Source of the DNA: Pseudomonas fortuita
Lineage (GTDB): Bacteria > Pseudomonadota > Gammaproteobacteria > Pseudomonadales > Pseudomonadaceae
Reading direction: 5' to 3'
DNA: 64,000 bases
Assembly: GCF_026898135.2 (NCBI RefSeq)
Contig: NZ_CP114035.2
Span: 4,815,501 to 4,879,500 of the forward strand
Below, piece after piece: positions 56,455-64,000 of the stretch (within the stretch, counting starts at the first letter, position 1; the number at the start of each line of letters is the position of its first letter). Below the pieces are notes generated by a model that saw only the letters and a list, made by a program, of their open reading frames with translations, had not been told where the DNA came from and searched no databases. The translations under genes and the position numbers were made by a program.

Positions 56455-58491
56455 TCAGATATCCAGCACCAGCGCCTGTACCCCCTCCTCCACCTGCGCC
56501 GGCACCGCACAACAGATCAGCACCGATCCCGCCTCCGGCAGCTCTGCCGGCGGGTTCGGATAATGCACCTGGCCGCTTACCAGCCTGGTCTTGCAGGTAC
56601 CGCACGACCCACCCCGGCAACTGAACTCAGGCGCAAGCCCCCGTGCCTCGGCCAGCTCCAGCAGGGTGCCGCTGCCCGGTACCCATCGCGCTTCCTTGGC
56701 CGACGCTGCGAAGTACACGGGTACTGGCTCGCTTGCCGAGGGCGGCTGTTGCCAGGTAGGTTGGCCTGCATCCGTGTGCCGCCGCAGCGTCGACGGCCCA
56801 AAGGCTTCAGCGTGAATGCGCGCATCGGGCACATGCACCGAACGCAGCCCTTCATACAGGTCCTGAGTGAAACTGCCCGGGCCGCACAGGTAGAAATCGT
56901 AGTCGTCCAGCGCCAGCGTCGCCTTGACCTGCTCGATACCCAGCCGGCCGACAAACTCATAATCCTGCCCGACCACGGCATGGTCTTCTGGCTGACTCAG
57001 GGCGCGATGAACGTGCAGCAAGCCCCCGGCCTGTTGGCGCAGGCCCGCCAGTTCCCGCCCGAATGGCAAGTCGGCGAGGCTGCGAGCACCATGGAACAAA
57101 TGAATTCGCCGGGCCTGACCTTTGCTCAATTGCTCACGCAGCATGGCCAGCAACGGCGTGATCCCCACACCCGCGCCAATCAGCACAAGCGGGCGCGTAC
57201 TCTGCTCATCCAGTGTGAAACTGCCCATAGGCGCGCGCACATCCAGCACATCACCTGGCTTGACGCGCTCATGCAGGTGCCGAGAGGCGGGCCCCTGCGC
57301 TTTTACGCTGATACGCAGGTAGCCATCGGACGGTGCGCTCGACAAGCTGTAGGTCCGGATCATCGCGGCCTCACCGTCGATCTGCACGTGCACCGGAATG
57401 TGTTGCCCTGGCGCAAAGGCCACACTGCTATCACTCGGCGGTTCAAGGTAGAACGAGCGGATATCGCGGCTCTCCTGCTCCACCCGCAGCACACGCCAGG
57501 CCTGCCATTGACGCTGTCGCTGGCGTTGCTGCAGGCGTGCATCTGCCTCGGCCCAGGTGCCCGTCATCAGGCTGGTCGGTGCGTACTCCTTGAACGCCCA
57601 ACGCAGGGAAACCGCCGCCGGGCGCCACACTACCTGCTCCACTTCCAGCGTCCACAGCCGCTCGGCACCTTCGAAGGCCTGGATGGCCGGGCTGTCCAGC
57701 AGCACCTCGGCACGCCCGCACAGCTGCAGCACGTTGCCGTTGCTGAAGTCGATGAACAGCAAGCCGGCCCGCGGGTTCACCAACAAGTTGCCCAAGGTGT
57801 TGAAGTGCAGGTTGCCCGCGTAGTCGGGAATGATCAGCCGATTACCCTCGACCTTGACGAACCCTGGCCGGCCGCCACGGTGAGAGACATCCACAGAGCG
57901 CTGGCTGTCACCCTGCTCGACGTAGCTGGCGACAAAGAACGTGTCGGCGGCCTGGATCATGCTGACGCTTTTGGCGTCCAGCGATGTCGCATCGACACGC
58001 GCCTGGGCGGGCTCGGCGACACGGGTGTAGTCACGCAACTGGATGTACTGCGGGCAGTTGCCGAACGACTGCTCCACCCTCACCTGCAGTTGCCCTTCGG
58101 CAGCCTGGCGGATCTGCCCGTTGATGCGATTGCGCCGACGGGTGTGCAGTTCGATACCCAGCAGGCCGACCGCCTGCCCGGCTACCAGCCCCGGCGTGGC
58201 GGGGTCATCTGCTGGCAGCGTGGTGTCGATCGTCAGCACGCGAGGGTCGGGCGAACTGACGAACCCTTCCGGCCCTTCCAGCAGGGTGGCCCAAGGCCGA
58301 CCCAAGGCGTCCACACTGGCGGCGACCATGAACGGCAACTGGTGATAGAAACTACGGTGCTGGTCGGGCATGTAGTCACGAATGACCTTTTGCCCGAACG
58401 CCTCCATGCGCTCTGCTACACCGGCCTTTTCCTGCAGGGTTTTCTCGCCCGCATGCCAGGGCGAGGGGCGGTGGTCCGGGGGCTGTTGCAT
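56455..58491 (-). CDS. PNPOx-like/FNR-like reductase/[2Fe-2S] ferredoxin fusion
   Basis: The 678-residue protein joins three modules. Residues about 20-300 are a pyridoxamine-phosphate-oxidase-like flavin domain (FYHQLPFMVAASVDALGRPW; NRLIIPDYAGNLHFNTLGNL). About 330-560 are an FNR-type FAD/NAD(P)H reductase (RTYSLSSAPSDGYLRISVK, GAGVGITPLLAMLREQL). The last 90 form a plant-type ferredoxin with CRGGSCGTCKTRL and a final LICCAVPA Cys. It should pass electrons from NAD(P)H to an unknown acceptor. It follows the GST gene by 27 bp. Confidence 0.88.
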   Translation of the reverse strand: MQQPPDHRPSPWHAGEKTLQEKAGVAERMEAFGQKVIRDYMPDQHRSFYHQLPFMVAASVDALGRPWATLLEGPEGFVSSPDPRVLTIDTTLPADDPATPGLVAGQAVGLLGIELHTRRRNRINGQIRQAAEGQLQVRVEQSFGNCPQYIQLRDYTRVAEPAQARVDATSLDAKSVSMIQAADTFFVASYVEQGDSQRSVDVSHRGGRPGFVKVEGNRLIIPDYAGNLHFNTLGNLLVNPRAGLLFIDFSNGNVLQLCGRAEVLLDSPAIQAFEGAERLWTLEVEQVVWRPAAVSLRWAFKEYAPTSLMTGTWAEADARLQQRQRQRQWQAWRVLRVEQESRDIRSFYLEPPSDSSVAFAPGQHIPVHVQIDGEAAMIRTYSLSSAPSDGYLRISVKAQGPASRHLHERVKPGDVLDVRAPMGSFTLDEQSTRPLVLIGAGVGITPLLAMLREQLSKGQARRIHLFHGARSLADLPFGRELAGLRQQAGGLLHVHRALSQPEDHAVVGQDYEFVGRLGIEQVKATLALDDYDFYLCGPGSFTQDLYEGLRSVHVPDARIHAEAFGPSTLRRHTDAGQPTWQQPPSASEPVPVYFAASAKEARWVPGSGTLLELAEARGLAPEFSCRGGSCGTCKTRLVSGQVHYPNPPAELPEAGSVLICCAVPAQVEEGVQALVLDI

Positions 58492-58518
58492 GGTGGCGTT
58501 CCTCTCGAAGGGGAGGTA

Positions 58519-59148
58519 TCAGGCGCTGGTCTGCAGCCCGATCACAGTACGTGGCATGGGCACGAAGCCCGGCAGCGACTCGATCCGTGCCAGCCAACTG
58601 CGCACGTTGGCATAGGGCTCCAGCGACACGTTGCCTTCGGGGGCGTGGGCGATGTACGAGTAGTTGGCGATGTCGGCGATGGTGGGCGTGCTGCCCGCCA
58701 GGAATGGCGCCTTGGCCAGCTCGGCGTCGATCACCTTGAGCAGGGTATGGGCACGGGCAATGACTTCGTCGGTGTTGAACGCAGCGCCGAACACGGTCAC
58801 CAGGCGCGCAGCAGCGGGGCCAAAGGCCAGCGGGCCGGCAGCCACCGACAACCAGCGCTGCACACGGGCGGCGGCAGCGGGTTCTTCGGGCAACCAGGTG
58901 CCGTTGTCGTACTTTTTGGCCAGGTAGACGAGGATGGCATTGGAATCGGCGATCACCGTGCCGTTGTCATCGATGACCGGGACCTGGCCGAACGGGTTGA
59001 GGGCCAGAAAATCCGGCTGCTTGTGCGCGCCTTTGGCCAAGTCGACGAACACCAGCTCGGTGGGCAGGTTGAGCAGCGAGAGCATCAATTCGATGCGGTG
59101 GGCATGGCCAGACTTGGGGAAGTTGTAGAGCTTGATCGGGTTCGACAT
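58519..59148 (-). CDS. Glutathione S-transferase
   Basis: The 209-residue protein has the thioredoxin-like N-domain ([40 protein letters not shown] with the GSH-binding cis-Pro and Ser) and the helical C-domain ([20 protein letters not shown]). The catalytic residue is likely Ser11-14 or Tyr8 region. Substrate unknown. It is first of a row with the fusion reductase and LysR gene. Confidence 0.9.
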   Translation of the reverse strand: MSNPIKLYNFPKSGHAHRIELMLSLLNLPTELVFVDLAKGAHKQPDFLALNPFGQVPVIDDNGTVIADSNAILVYLAKKYDNGTWLPEEPAAAARVQRWLSVAAGPLAFGPAAARLVTVFGAAFNTDEVIARAHTLLKVIDAELAKAPFLAGSTPTIADIANYSYIAHAPEGNVSLEPYANVRSWLARIESLPGFVPMPRTVIGLQTSA

Positions 59149-59314
59149 GGGTTTTGCTCCTGGTCAGCACCGGGATGGGCTGGTGGAGCTAATGCTGCAC
59201 TGGATCGGCTGGCAGCAGAATCAGCGCGCAAGGGAAACCATAATTTCGCGGGGCGGAATAATGGTTTCCTCTGCTCAAGTACGGGCAGGCCAGCGCTAGC
59301 AAACAAACATCAGG

Positions 59315-59866
59315 TCAGTGCAACTTCTTGAAATGCCGGAACAATCCACGTGCAGCCTCGACCACCTGCGGAACACAGTCCTGGATATCGGCTTCGCTCA
59401 TCTGGTCTAGCAGCTCGAAGTTATCTTCAAGCCCATGCAGGGAAATGGCCTTGAGCAATGGGTCCTGCTCTGGCGGCAACTCGCCCCAACCGGCAACCTG
59501 GGTGCCGCGCATATAGCCGAAGCACCACTCCTCCAGAACGATCACCGTGCCTGCCTCGCCCTCGGTTTCCTCGAACAGCGGCTCGAAATGGTCGACGTTG
59601 TCAGACAGTTCCTCATTCACCTGATTGGCATAGCGCAACATCAACGCGGTGTACGCTTCCTCGTGCGCTGGCTTCTTGAACTTCGGTACCTTGCCACCGG
59701 CCACTGCGGGCAGCCATTGCTCGGGGAAAACGGTCACCGGCGAGCTGGCCAGTGCTGTGAAAAAGCCATTGAGCTCGGCCAGGTTCAGCACGGAATAGTC
59801 GTTGCCGTAGGTGATCAACAGGTCTTCGAGACGGTCGAGTTCTTTTTCGCTGAGTACGGGGAGCAT
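59315..59866 (-). CDS. YecA/UPF0149 family protein
   Basis: The 183-residue helical protein has the family features LEDLLITYGNDYSVLNLAEL near residue 12 and VIVLEEWCFGYMRGTQVAGW near residue 108. It lacks the C-terminal SEC-C zinc motif seen in some members. Function unknown. It is alone on the minus strand. Confidence 0.85.
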   Translation of the reverse strand: MLPVLSEKELDRLEDLLITYGNDYSVLNLAELNGFFTALASSPVTVFPEQWLPAVAGGKVPKFKKPAHEEAYTALMLRYANQVNEELSDNVDHFEPLFEETEGEAGTVIVLEEWCFGYMRGTQVAGWGELPPEQDPLLKAISLHGLEDNFELLDQMSEADIQDCVPQVVEAARGLFRHFKKLH

Positions 59867-59957
59867 GGGTCAGAATCCTGGGAAGCAAAAGTGTGTGCAC
59901 CCTAGCACAGCAAGGCCGCAAGGGCTGCCCGCGTGATACATGGCGCGGGCAGATCGG

Positions 59958-60947
59958 TCAGGCGTGCAACCAGTCCTGCAGCTCATGTCGCCGGTCGGTG
60001 CCGATCAGCAGCCACAGCAAGATGCGGCACTTGCGCGGGCAGAGTTGCCCGGCCATGTGCACGCCTTTTTTCTGCAGATCGATCTCTGCACCGGCAAATC
60101 CATAGGTTGCCCGGGCGGTTGGCCCATTACCTGTGCGTGTGGCCACCACTACCGGCAAGGTGGGCGCCACGTGTTCCAGCACATCGGACCAACTCGCGCT
60201 GACATGCCCAGCGCCGAAGCCGGCGATGACCAAGCCTCCATAACCCGATGTGGCCACCGCGTGCAGCAGCGCCGTGTCTGCGTCCAGGCAGGCTTCCAGG
60301 AGGGCAACGCGCTGGTCGGTGCGATGCGGTAACGGCAGCACTTCCCGGCGTCCTGGCGAATGGTGATACAGCACAGCCCCCTCCACCACGTCGCCCAATG
60401 GGCCACACCCCGGCGATTCGAATGCCGCTATCGCCATGCTGGCGGTCTTGCGAACCCTTGCCGCGCAGTGGACCTGGTCATTCATCACCACAAGCACACC
60501 TCGCCCGCAGCTGCCCGGTGCCAATGCAACCTGAGCCGCAGCCAACAGGTTGGCCGGGCCATCGTTGCCCGGCTGGCTGGCCGAGCGCATGGCACCGGTC
60601 ATCACCAATGGCGCATCGAACGGCCAGAGCAGATCCAGAAAATAGGCCGTTTCCTCAAGGGTGTCGGTCCCTTGACTCACTACCACAGCCTGGGCTCCGC
60701 GCTCCACCTCGCACCGGGCCCATGCCAGCACTTGCAGCAACGTCGCGAAGGCCAGCGATGCACTCGGGACCAGGCACAGTGAAGCTACGTTCAACTGCGC
60801 CATCTCGCGCAACTGGGGGACTTTAAGCAATTGCTGCTCGCAGTCGAGGCTTGGCGTTACACCACACCCAACAGCCCCCGCCTGCATACTGACTGTGCCC
60901 CCCAGGCTGGCGATCGACAGCCTGGGCAGGCTCGAATGTTCACTCAT
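59958..60947 (-). CDS. Asparaginase/glutaminase family amidohydrolase
   Basis: The 329-residue protein has the two Thr catalytic regions of the type II asparaginase fold: IASLGGTVSMQ near residue 10 (nucleophilic Thr kept; the first Thr of the usual TGGT is Leu) and VVSQGTDTLEETAYFLDL near residue 90 with the second Thr and Asp. Later FGAGHVSASW and GNGPT fit the family. No signal peptide is seen, so it is cytosolic. It overlaps the membrane protein gene by four bases. Confidence 0.9.
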   Translation of the reverse strand: MSEHSSLPRLSIASLGGTVSMQAGAVGCGVTPSLDCEQQLLKVPQLREMAQLNVASLCLVPSASLAFATLLQVLAWARCEVERGAQAVVVSQGTDTLEETAYFLDLLWPFDAPLVMTGAMRSASQPGNDGPANLLAAAQVALAPGSCGRGVLVVMNDQVHCAARVRKTASMAIAAFESPGCGPLGDVVEGAVLYHHSPGRREVLPLPHRTDQRVALLEACLDADTALLHAVATSGYGGLVIAGFGAGHVSASWSDVLEHVAPTLPVVVATRTGNGPTARATYGFAGAEIDLQKKGVHMAGQLCPRKCRILLWLLIGTDRRHELQDWLHA

Positions 60948-62098
60948 GCTTCTCCCCCCACAAGTAACCCAACCAGAGGTACGATCCCCAAGGTGCTGAT
61001 GGCCATCGATACCACGTTTCCGATGTAGCCATGCACATAAGCAGGCAAGCGCTGCGTGATCGCCACCGCCAGCGGCGGAGCCACCAGCGCACCCAGCACC
61101 GCGCTGGCCATCACCACTTGCCAGCCGCCGCCATGCGTCAGCAATGCGGCCGGGACGACCGATACGATCGGAATGTAAGTAGGGTACCACCCGCGGGCAT
61201 GCCACTGGCCTCGCCAGGTTACGACCCCAACCAGCGATGCCAGGGCCTGCCCGGCCACTATCTGCATTACCAGCATCGAACCGTATGACGGTGCAGCCGG
61301 GGCCAACAGGTACGCCAGCAACACGCCCAGCAGCAGCCCGAGGCTGGCCAGTTCATTGCCAAAAAAAGGCGCTTCGCTGAAATCGGCCAGCACGCGCCGC
61401 AGCGTCCAGACCACACCGTAGTCTGGCTTGTTGACGACCGGCTCCACTGGGGTGGGTTCACGGCATTGGCGTACCCAGGAAGGGAAGCGCTTGCACAGGA
61501 TGAAAGCCACGACACTTGCCACTGCCATGCCACTCACGTTGCCAACTACCACTGGCAATTGCAGGGGATAGCACAGGTAGTTGACTATCAGCAGGCTGGC
61601 CGGTGTGACCAGTAGAGCCCCCAGTACCGCCCCCGTGACCGTCACCCGCCAGCCCGCACCAAACAGCAACACCATGGCGGCCGGCAATGACACGAAGGCG
61701 ACGAAGGTGGGTTGCCAGTTGCCACTGGCCAAGGTCCACCCCCACAACGCGTGGCTGAGCAGCAAGCCCAGGAACGAACTGGTGAACACCCATGGCCATA
61801 ACCCGCTGCCATAGCAAATCGCAAAGCCCTGCCAGCGGTACCCTCGCACGTGGGCCCAGTGCGCCAGGCAAGCGCCCAGCAGCAGGCCCAGTGCGGGCAG
61901 CTCATGCTTGTAGAATGCCACCTCACTGATATCACCGACGATCCAGCGCAAGCGGCTCAGGGGCTGATCGAGCGTCGCCACCATTACTGCATAATCCGGC
62001 CATTGCCCATGGGCAAGGCTCGCAACGAGCGCCAGCAGCAGACAGGCAAAAATCAACACAGGCCAACGCTGCTGTCCTGAGAAGAGTAGCGTGTTCAT
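60944..62098 (-). CDS. Polytopic membrane protein with internal duplication
   Basis: The 384-residue protein has about 11-12 hydrophobic segments. Residues about 57-205 and 239-384 repeat each other: DISEVAFYKHELPALGLLLG matches DFSEAPFFGNELASLGLLLG, and GWRVTVTGAVLGALLVTPAS matches GWQVVMASAVLGALVAPPLA. I recognise no family. Placed between a nitrilase-type amidase and an asparaginase, it may be the permease for the amide substrate. The ATG at 62098 is chosen by the upstream end of the repeat and gene spacing (10 bp after the nitrilase stop). Confidence 0.78.
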   Translation of the reverse strand: MNTLLFSGQQRWPVLIFACLLLALVASLAHGQWPDYAVMVATLDQPLSRLRWIVGDISEVAFYKHELPALGLLLGACLAHWAHVRGYRWQGFAICYGSGLWPWVFTSSFLGLLLSHALWGWTLASGNWQPTFVAFVSLPAAMVLLFGAGWRVTVTGAVLGALLVTPASLLIVNYLCYPLQLPVVVGNVSGMAVASVVAFILCKRFPSWVRQCREPTPVEPVVNKPDYGVVWTLRRVLADFSEAPFFGNELASLGLLLGVLLAYLLAPAAPSYGSMLVMQIVAGQALASLVGVVTWRGQWHARGWYPTYIPIVSVVPAALLTHGGGWQVVMASAVLGALVAPPLAVAITQRLPAYVHGYIGNVVSMAISTLGIVPLVGLLVGGEA

Positions 62099-62108
62099 TT
62101 GCGACTCC

Positions 62109-63005
62109 TCAACGTGGCATTGGCGCGTGCAAGCGGTAACCAAGATTGGCATCGTAGAGGTCGATACGCCGGTCCCGCGGCAGGTCGTTGAGGTTGTTCC
62201 AGATCGGCGCCGAGCGTGCACTGCTCAGATCTACATCGGCATAGAGAATTTCTTCGGCCTCTGCACTGCCCACTTCGCCGATCGGCCAGCCATTGGTACC
62301 GGCGATCAGCGAGCCCCCCAGGAAGCGCCCGCCCCGCTCGCTCCCGACACGGTTCGCGGCGGCGATATAAACGTTGTTGACATGCGCTGCGGTCATGGTC
62401 AGGTACGAGGCCATGCAGCGCCCTGCTTCATCGAACAAGGGTGGCGGGGTCCATACCCAGTTGTTGAGGCTGCAGATGATGTCGGCGCCTTGCCCCGCCA
62501 TCAGACGCGGGACTTCCGGGAACCATATGTCCCAGCATATCAGCAGGCCGATACGGCCAATCGGCGTCTCGAATACCGGGAACCCCAGATCGCCGGGGGT
62601 GAACCAAAGTTTTTCCTGGTTCCAGAGGTGCGCCTTACGGTAGTGCCCGAGCCGGCCTTCAGGGCCAAACAGTACGGCGCTGTCGTAGAGCTTCAGCCCG
62701 TCGTGCTCGGAAAAACCTGCGGCCAGGTAAACCTGGTATTCCCTGGCGAAGTCTGCCCAGGCTTTCAGACTGGGGCCGTCCTGCAGCGTCTCTGCATGGG
62801 CATAGGCTTCGGCGCGGGAGTTGAAGGTGTAGCCGGTATTGGCCAGCTCAGGCAGCACTATCAGGTTGGCGCCTTCGCGTGCTGCGCGCCGGGCCAGTGC
62901 CAGACCATTACCCAAGTTGCGCTCACAATGCTCAAGACCGACCTGGGGGTCGTACTGGATGACAGCGATACGTACAGGGCTGACGGGGGAACAGGACTCA
63001 GACAT
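62109..63005 (-). CDS. Carbon-nitrogen hydrolase (nitrilase superfamily amidase)
   Basis: The 298-residue protein has the Glu-Lys-Cys triad: Glu in IVLPELANTGY, Lys in HYRKAHLWN and Cys in GLLICWDIWFPE. The family includes N-carbamoylputrescine amidase, aliphatic amidases and the Pseudomonas RamA-type amidases; this one could be any of them. The ATG at 63005 (MSESCSPVS) is preferred over an upstream Met 12 codons earlier. It is first of a three-gene coupled operon. Confidence 0.9.
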   Translation of the reverse strand: MSESCSPVSPVRIAVIQYDPQVGLEHCERNLGNGLALARRAAREGANLIVLPELANTGYTFNSRAEAYAHAETLQDGPSLKAWADFAREYQVYLAAGFSEHDGLKLYDSAVLFGPEGRLGHYRKAHLWNQEKLWFTPGDLGFPVFETPIGRIGLLICWDIWFPEVPRLMAGQGADIICSLNNWVWTPPPLFDEAGRCMASYLTMTAAHVNNVYIAAANRVGSERGGRFLGGSLIAGTNGWPIGEVGSAEAEEILYADVDLSSARSAPIWNNLNDLPRDRRIDLYDANLGYRLHAPMPR

Positions 63006-63659
63006 GGCGGCTTCCTTTTTGTGGTTGTTTTGGAAGGACACCAGTAAAGCGATGTTGGGCTTGGGAGGGACAGTCAGGAGGGTCCTATGGGACCGTAGGG
63101 CAATCGCATGATCGCAGTAGGACTCCCCCTACAAAATGCCCCGTACGCCGCTATTTCCCAACCTGATAATGTGGGTAGTGCTTAAGGGTAAAGCCACCAT
63201 TGAATTGCGCTGAAGTGTTGTTGCAGAGGTTGATGACCGTATCAATTGCCGTGCGCAAACACGGCTCGATCCACCCGGCGTCAACTGAGAAGGCGATATC
63301 CGACCCTGACCCGGCCATTTTCCAGCCTCTGCACCGCGCACACGGACGTATCTGTCAGCAGCCCGTCAGCTCTTTTCAGAAGGTGGTCATAAAGCGAGAT
63401 CCCTCCCATGCCGACGTCCAGATACAAGAAGCTTTCGTCCAGGGCCGCAAGCCCCAGATAGGCAGGTCCTTGAAACGGCAATCCCCTGCAATCTTATAGA
63501 ACCAACTGTGATGTTCTGGTGTTCTCCATGAGTTGAAGAACCTGAGAATGACCAATTGCGAGATCAGTTCAGGGGTGGTTATGCACCACCCGCCAACACC
63601 CACAGAACCGCAAGGCTCATGTGGATGCCAGCTTGAAGTTACGATGCGGGCGTTATGCC
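63006..63659. other. Region between the amidase and acetolactate synthase genes
   Basis: 654 bp with no intact gene. It contains the nitrilase upstream region and, on the minus strand at 63151-63603, three short open stretches in different frames that might be remains of one gene (listed separately). No REP or known operator is evident. Confidence 0.5.
63151..63603 (-). pseudogene. Possible frameshifted gene remnant
   Basis: Three neighbouring minus-strand stretches in different frames look protein-like: 63603-63376 (LISQLVILRFFNSWRTPEHH), 63481-63281 (LGLAALDESFLYLDVGMGGI) and 63318-63151 (DIAFSVDAGWIEPCLRTAID, ending LKHYPHYQVGK). They overlap and could be pieces of a single decayed gene of about 150 residues, but I recognise no family and the reading may be chance. 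Confidence 0.25.
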
Positions 63660-64000
63660 TTACACCGCCAGCGCACGCTCACGCAGCTCGCTGTTGAGGA
63701 TGCGGTCGTTCTCGCTGTAATCGACCGGGCAGTCGATCACGTGCACGCCCGGGGTCTTGATGCAGTGTTCCAGCAGTGGCAGCAGGCCTTCGGCACTTTC
63801 CACGCGGTGACCGTTGGCACCGTAGGCTTCGGCGTATTTGACGAAGTCCGGGTTGCCGTAGTCCAGGCCAAAATCGGTGAAGCCCATGTTGGCCTGCTTC
63901 CAGCGGATCATGCCGTAGCCATCGTCACGCAGGATCACCACGGTGATGTGCATGCCCAGGCGGACTGCGGTTTCCAGTTCCTGGCTGTTCATCATGAAGC
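63660..64000 (-). CDS. Acetolactate synthase catalytic subunit (C-terminal part)
   Basis: Only the last 113 residues are in the window; the gene continues beyond the right edge. The sequence has the TPP-binding domain end of IlvB/AlsS-type enzymes: FMMNSQELETAVRLGMHITV, ILRDDGYGMIRWKQANMGFT and GVHVIDCPVDYSENDRI. It condenses pyruvate to acetolactate; whether it serves valine synthesis or a catabolic acetoin route cannot be told from this part. Confidence 0.9.
   Translation of the reverse strand, partial: FMMNSQELETAVRLGMHITVVILRDDGYGMIRWKQANMGFTDFGLDYGNPDFVKYAEAYGANGHRVESAEGLLPLLEHCIKTPGVHVIDCPVDYSENDRILNSELRERALAV

Noticed and set aside
56212..59331. 1039-codon plus-strand frame
   Set aside because: Lies opposite three good minus-strand genes (LysR end, fusion reductase, GST); no domain is recognisable.
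59958..60947. Inactive asparaginase because the TGGT motif reads LGGT
   Set aside because: In the family the nucleophile is the second Thr of TGGT, which is present, and the GTDTLEET region is intact.

Overview
The window is a piece of a Pseudomonas chromosome, almost certainly of the P. putida group. The reasons are the gene order ruvAC-yebC-aspS-fmdB-dps-slyX-oprD-proS-dinB, the mprF-acvB pair, oprH-phoP-phoQ, nrdA/nrdB with two ATP cones in NrdA, the uronate dehydrogenase cluster, and many P. putida-type REP palindromes between genes. Most of it is core genome; accessory DNA is concentrated at 42.8-45.1 kb and possibly at 63.0-63.7 kb.

Layout. 0-12.6 kb holds housekeeping genes: Holliday junction resolvase, YebC/PmpR regulator, aspartyl- and prolyl-tRNA synthetases, Dps, a membrane-anchored cold-shock protein, SlyX/HIT, OprD porin, a lipoprotein and DNA polymerase IV with a LexA box. 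12.8-13.3 kb holds three initiator tRNA genes, each with its own promoter and terminator. 13.6-17.5 kb encodes aminoacyl-phosphatidylglycerol synthesis and hydrolysis, followed by a five-copy tandem array of a roughly 166-bp REP-containing unit. 18.4-21.9 kb carries kup and rimO. 21.98-25.9 kb is a tightly coupled four-gene operon of unknown function (a Gly/His-rich secreted repeat protein, a DUF6502 HTH-like protein, a DUF5666 exported protein with a Lys-Val-Glu repeat tail, and an outer-membrane barrel). It is one of the two best candidates for an undescribed system here.

26-34.8 kb holds an acetyltransferase, a pseudouridine synthase homologue with Glu in place of the catalytic Asp, TrmO, DctA behind a sigma-54 promoter, PhoPQ-OprH behind four 11-bp-spaced PhoP half-sites, a dienelactone hydrolase and a phosphopantetheinyl transferase. 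34.8-37.1 kb is an RstAB-like two-component system. 37.3-42.8 kb encodes class Ia ribonucleotide reductase; nrdA and nrdB are separated by a 44-residue ORF and a REP pair, and each has its own pair of NrdR-like boxes. 42.8-45.1 kb is an accessory islet with a broken FRG-domain gene, a BRO-N antirepressor-like gene and a RelBE pair.

45.5-55.5 kb is a hexuronate uptake and oxidation cluster: porin, uronate dehydrogenase, lactonase, TRAP transporter, EamA exporter, mutarotase and an ExuT-like MFS permease. One GntR-type operator motif recurs at three of its promoters, but no GntR regulator gene lies in the window. 55.5-59.9 kb holds a LysR regulator, a PNPOx-reductase-ferredoxin fusion, a GST and a YecA-family protein. 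59.96-63.0 kb is a coupled operon of a nitrilase-superfamily amidase, an internally duplicated polytopic membrane protein and an asparaginase, the second candidate for an undescribed (amide-utilising) system. The window ends inside an acetolactate synthase gene.
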